From Winogradskyella pacifica (GTDB taxonomy: Bacteria > Bacteroidota > Bacteroidia > Flavobacteriales > Flavobacteriaceae), in the NCBI RefSeq assembly GCF_013403915.1, contig NZ_JABFDI010000001.1, positions 372,001 through 436,000 of the forward strand: a DNA stretch of 64,000 nt, written 5' to 3'. The notes under the pieces were generated by a model. That model saw nothing but the letters and a program-made list of their open reading frames with translations. It searched no databases and was not told the DNA's origin. Within the stretch, counting starts at the first letter, position 1. Every line of letters begins with the position of its first letter. Shown in pieces: positions 62,497 to 64,000 of the stretch. Made by a program: the position numbers and the translations under genes.

Positions 62497-62516
62497 ATTC
62501 CTACGAAGATAGGAAT
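62497..62516. repeat. Small palindromic repeat ahead of the GT4 gene
   Basis: ATTCCTA (62497-62503) and TAGGAAT (62510-62516), loop 6 nt, in the 33-bp gap between the GT4 start and the preceding stop. A repeat of the type ATTCCTxCGAAGxxAGGAAT occurs widely in flavobacterial spacers by my recollection. Confidence 0.55.
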
Positions 62517-62524
62517 CTAATTAA

Positions 62525-62842
62525 TTAGTCTACTATAATTGAAATGAGTGAATCATTTTTAAATATCAAAAATGTATTATCTAAGAACAACGTATCTCCT
62601 TTTTTATCAACTCTGATATGAGCGTGATTTAGATTTAAGAAAGACTCTATTTCATTTTTATCATATAATCTTTTTGATGCTATTTCTCCTATTACATGAG
62701 TATCTGACTTTAAAAACACAAAATTTATTTTCTTAAAAGCTAACTCCACTTCTAACGAATTTGTTTTACCATATTGATAAATTGCGAGAACAATTGAGAA
62801 CACAAATAAAATCCAAAAACTTTTTTTATAAGTTAATTTCAT
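62525..62842 (-). CDS. Small single-span protein of unknown function
   Basis: 105 residues from ATG 62842 (MKLTYKKSFWILFVFSIVLAIYQYG); a start seven codons earlier would overlap the YfhO-like stop. N-terminal membrane anchor, then a periplasmic-looking domain of 80 residues with SLEVELAFKKINFVFLKSDTHVIGEIASKRLYDKNEIESFLNLNHAHIRVDKKGDTLFLDNTFLIFKNDSLISIIVD. No family recognised. Lies 17 bp behind the YfhO-like gene and 33 bp before the GT4 gene, so it is part of the polysaccharide transcription unit. Confidence 0.65.
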   Translation of the reverse strand: MKLTYKKSFWILFVFSIVLAIYQYGKTNSLEVELAFKKINFVFLKSDTHVIGEIASKRLYDKNEIESFLNLNHAHIRVDKKGDTLFLDNTFLIFKNDSLISIIVD

Positions 62843-62859
62843 AACATGAAAGATTAATA

Positions 62860-64000
62860 TCAATTATTCTTCCTACGCTTTATCTCATAAAACAATCCAC
62901 CTAAAAGAAGTAATCCTAATAAAACAGAACTCGCTAAAGCCACTTGACTTCCTGTTTCAACAACTTGTGGTTCAAACTTAAATTCTATGGTGTGATTGCC
63001 TTCTGGTAATTCTAGTGCTCTTAGAACATAATTAACTCTTAAATGTGGTACTAATTTACCATCTATGTAAGCATTCCAACCTTGAGCGTAATAGACTTCA
63101 GAGAACACAGCTAGACCTATATTGCTATTATTAGATTCGTATTTTAAATAATTTGGCTTGAATTCTTTTAATTCAATTGAAGCTATAGAATCTACTTGAT
63201 AGCTCGTTTTTAAATTATATTCAGCCTGAACCATTTGCTCTAAAACAGCTGTCGTCTTCGTATTTAAACTATCTAAAGCTACAATTTCTTTATTAGCATC
63301 TGCAACGACATTCAGTTGTGAAACAAACCAAGCATTTCCATTAGCCTCTGTATTGGTATAAGGAAAAATTTGACCTTGATCTTCTGCAATGATGTATTTT
63401 GTGTTAAGCATGTTCAGAACATTCATGTTGTTTTTATACACGTGAAACTCTAACAACTCATTAACACGTCCTAATTTAGCCGCATGATAACCAAACAATG
63501 AATTATGAAAATAGGCAGACCTTGCAGGTTTACGCTGTCCTTCACTAGACATGTCTAAAACTCTAAAATGACTCTTATCATTTAAGATTTCTAAATCAGC
63601 ACTAGTTGGCTGGTAAGGTTTATCTACTTTTAAGGCAGATACAAAATTATCATTATTAACGTATTCTCTATCTACCGTAACTAAATCAAAAAGAATTAAC
63701 ACAGCGAATACCACCACGACTAAATTTTCGGACAATTTCTTTTTTAAGAACATAAAAATGGTTCCTGCTGAAAGCAATACTAAAACCAAAGCTCTCAACG
63801 TATCTGCAGTCATTAATGCTTTACGGTCTTCAATTACAGCATCAATAAAAGGTTGTCCATACGCGCCAATATATTGATCATCTCTAAAGCTTTCAAAATC
63901 AAACAGAAAAGATTTAAATACTAAAAAGATTAAAGCTAAACCTGCTGTGATTGCAACTGAATATTTTAAGGCTTTTAGTTTTTCTTCATCCTTCTGAAAA
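62860..64000 (-). CDS. YfhO family membrane protein, C-terminal part
   Basis: The frame is open to the right edge, so only the C-terminal 380 residues are here; an internal ATG at 63813 is not the start. Visible: membrane segments at the edge (LKYSVAITAGLALIFLVFKSFLF), TADTLRALVLVLLSAGTIFMFLKKKLSENLVVVVFAVLILFDLVTVDREYVN, then a large periplasmic domain (HFRVLDMSSEGQRKPARSAYFHNSLFGYHAAKLGRVNELLEFHVY, MLNTKYIIAEDQ, VVNETGS-like end) and a last span VALASSVLLGLLLLGGLFYEI followed by KRRKNN. YfhO proteins help decorate surface polymers with sugars. Confidence 0.88.
   Translation of the reverse strand, partial: FQKDEEKLKALKYSVAITAGLALIFLVFKSFLFDFESFRDDQYIGAYGQPFIDAVIEDRKALMTADTLRALVLVLLSAGTIFMFLKKKLSENLVVVVFAVLILFDLVTVDREYVNNDNFVSALKVDKPYQPTSADLEILNDKSHFRVLDMSSEGQRKPARSAYFHNSLFGYHAAKLGRVNELLEFHVYKNNMNVLNMLNTKYIIAEDQGQIFPYTNTEANGNAWFVSQLNVVADANKEIVALDSLNTKTTAVLEQMVQAEYNLKTSYQVDSIASIELKEFKPNYLKYESNNSNIGLAVFSEVYYAQGWNAYIDGKLVPHLRVNYVLRALELPEGNHTIEFKFEPQVVETGSQVALASSVLLGLLLLGGLFYEIKRRKNN

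Overview
The window comes from a low-GC member of the Bacteroidota, very probably a marine Flavobacteriaceae. The evidence is AT-rich intergenic DNA, a type IX secretion (T9SS) C-terminal sorting domain, many SCxxDD-type lipoproteins, BshA (bacillithiol synthesis), BatA, LptD and TIGR02757 proteins, and repeated promoter boxes of the Bacteroidota type (TANNTTTG, sometimes with TTG 17-23 bp upstream). I cannot fix the genus. There are no rRNA or tRNA genes, CRISPR arrays, transposases or phage genes. The window is mostly ordinary chromosomal backbone with one accessory-looking stretch at about 4-15 kb.

Layout. 1-3.9 kb: start of a UvrD/PcrA helicase (cut by the left edge), an exported M20 amidohydrolase and an AsmA-like protein. 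4.0-15.0 kb, all on the minus strand: a large regulatory-domain lipoprotein, a LytTR response regulator overlapping a propeller-sensor histidine kinase, a T9SS-exported leucine-rich-repeat protein, and five small lipoproteins in a row; one of these has lost a normal start codon. 15.3-28.7 kb: a membrane protein, bshA, a NagZ-like/serine-hydrolase fusion, serB, a conserved small protein, a pair of bacterial PH-domain membrane proteins, two Fe-S (Hdr-like) proteins, an MCE/MlaD protein and a cell-wall amidase. LptD diverges from the amidase at 28.8 kb.

31.7-41 kb: RidA, a FemAB-like acyltransferase, a weak membrane ORF, TIGR02757, guaC, an S10 peptidase, an orphan GAF histidine kinase and an M61 lipoprotein peptidase. 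41-50.5 kb: a GT2, then the tightly overlapping batA-like / dihydroorotase-like / small membrane protein genes with an esterase behind them, a PhnP-like hydrolase, a conserved unknown protein, bcp and a cysteine-free nth. 50.6-57 kb: a lipoprotein, a 47-residue small protein behind an ECF sigma factor, uvrA and two membrane proteins. 57-64 kb: DUF3667, a cationic exported repeat-rich protein, and a surface-polysaccharide group (flippase, GT4, small protein, YfhO) cut by the right edge.

Themes: envelope building (LptD, MlaD, amidase, AsmA, NagZ-type fusion, glycosyltransferases), thiol and oxidative protection (BshA, Bcp), DNA repair (UvrA, UvrD-like, Nth) and surface sensing (kinase/LytTR with T9SS and lipoprotein genes). 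Several starts were moved downstream of the longest reading frame because a promoter box or signal peptide required it. The points I find most worth checking are the 21-bp-period direct repeat upstream of the gene at 15300, the catalytically stripped dihydroorotase homologue, the Fe-S-less Nth, and the small gene behind the sigma factor. I did not find a clear-cut new defence or mobile system.
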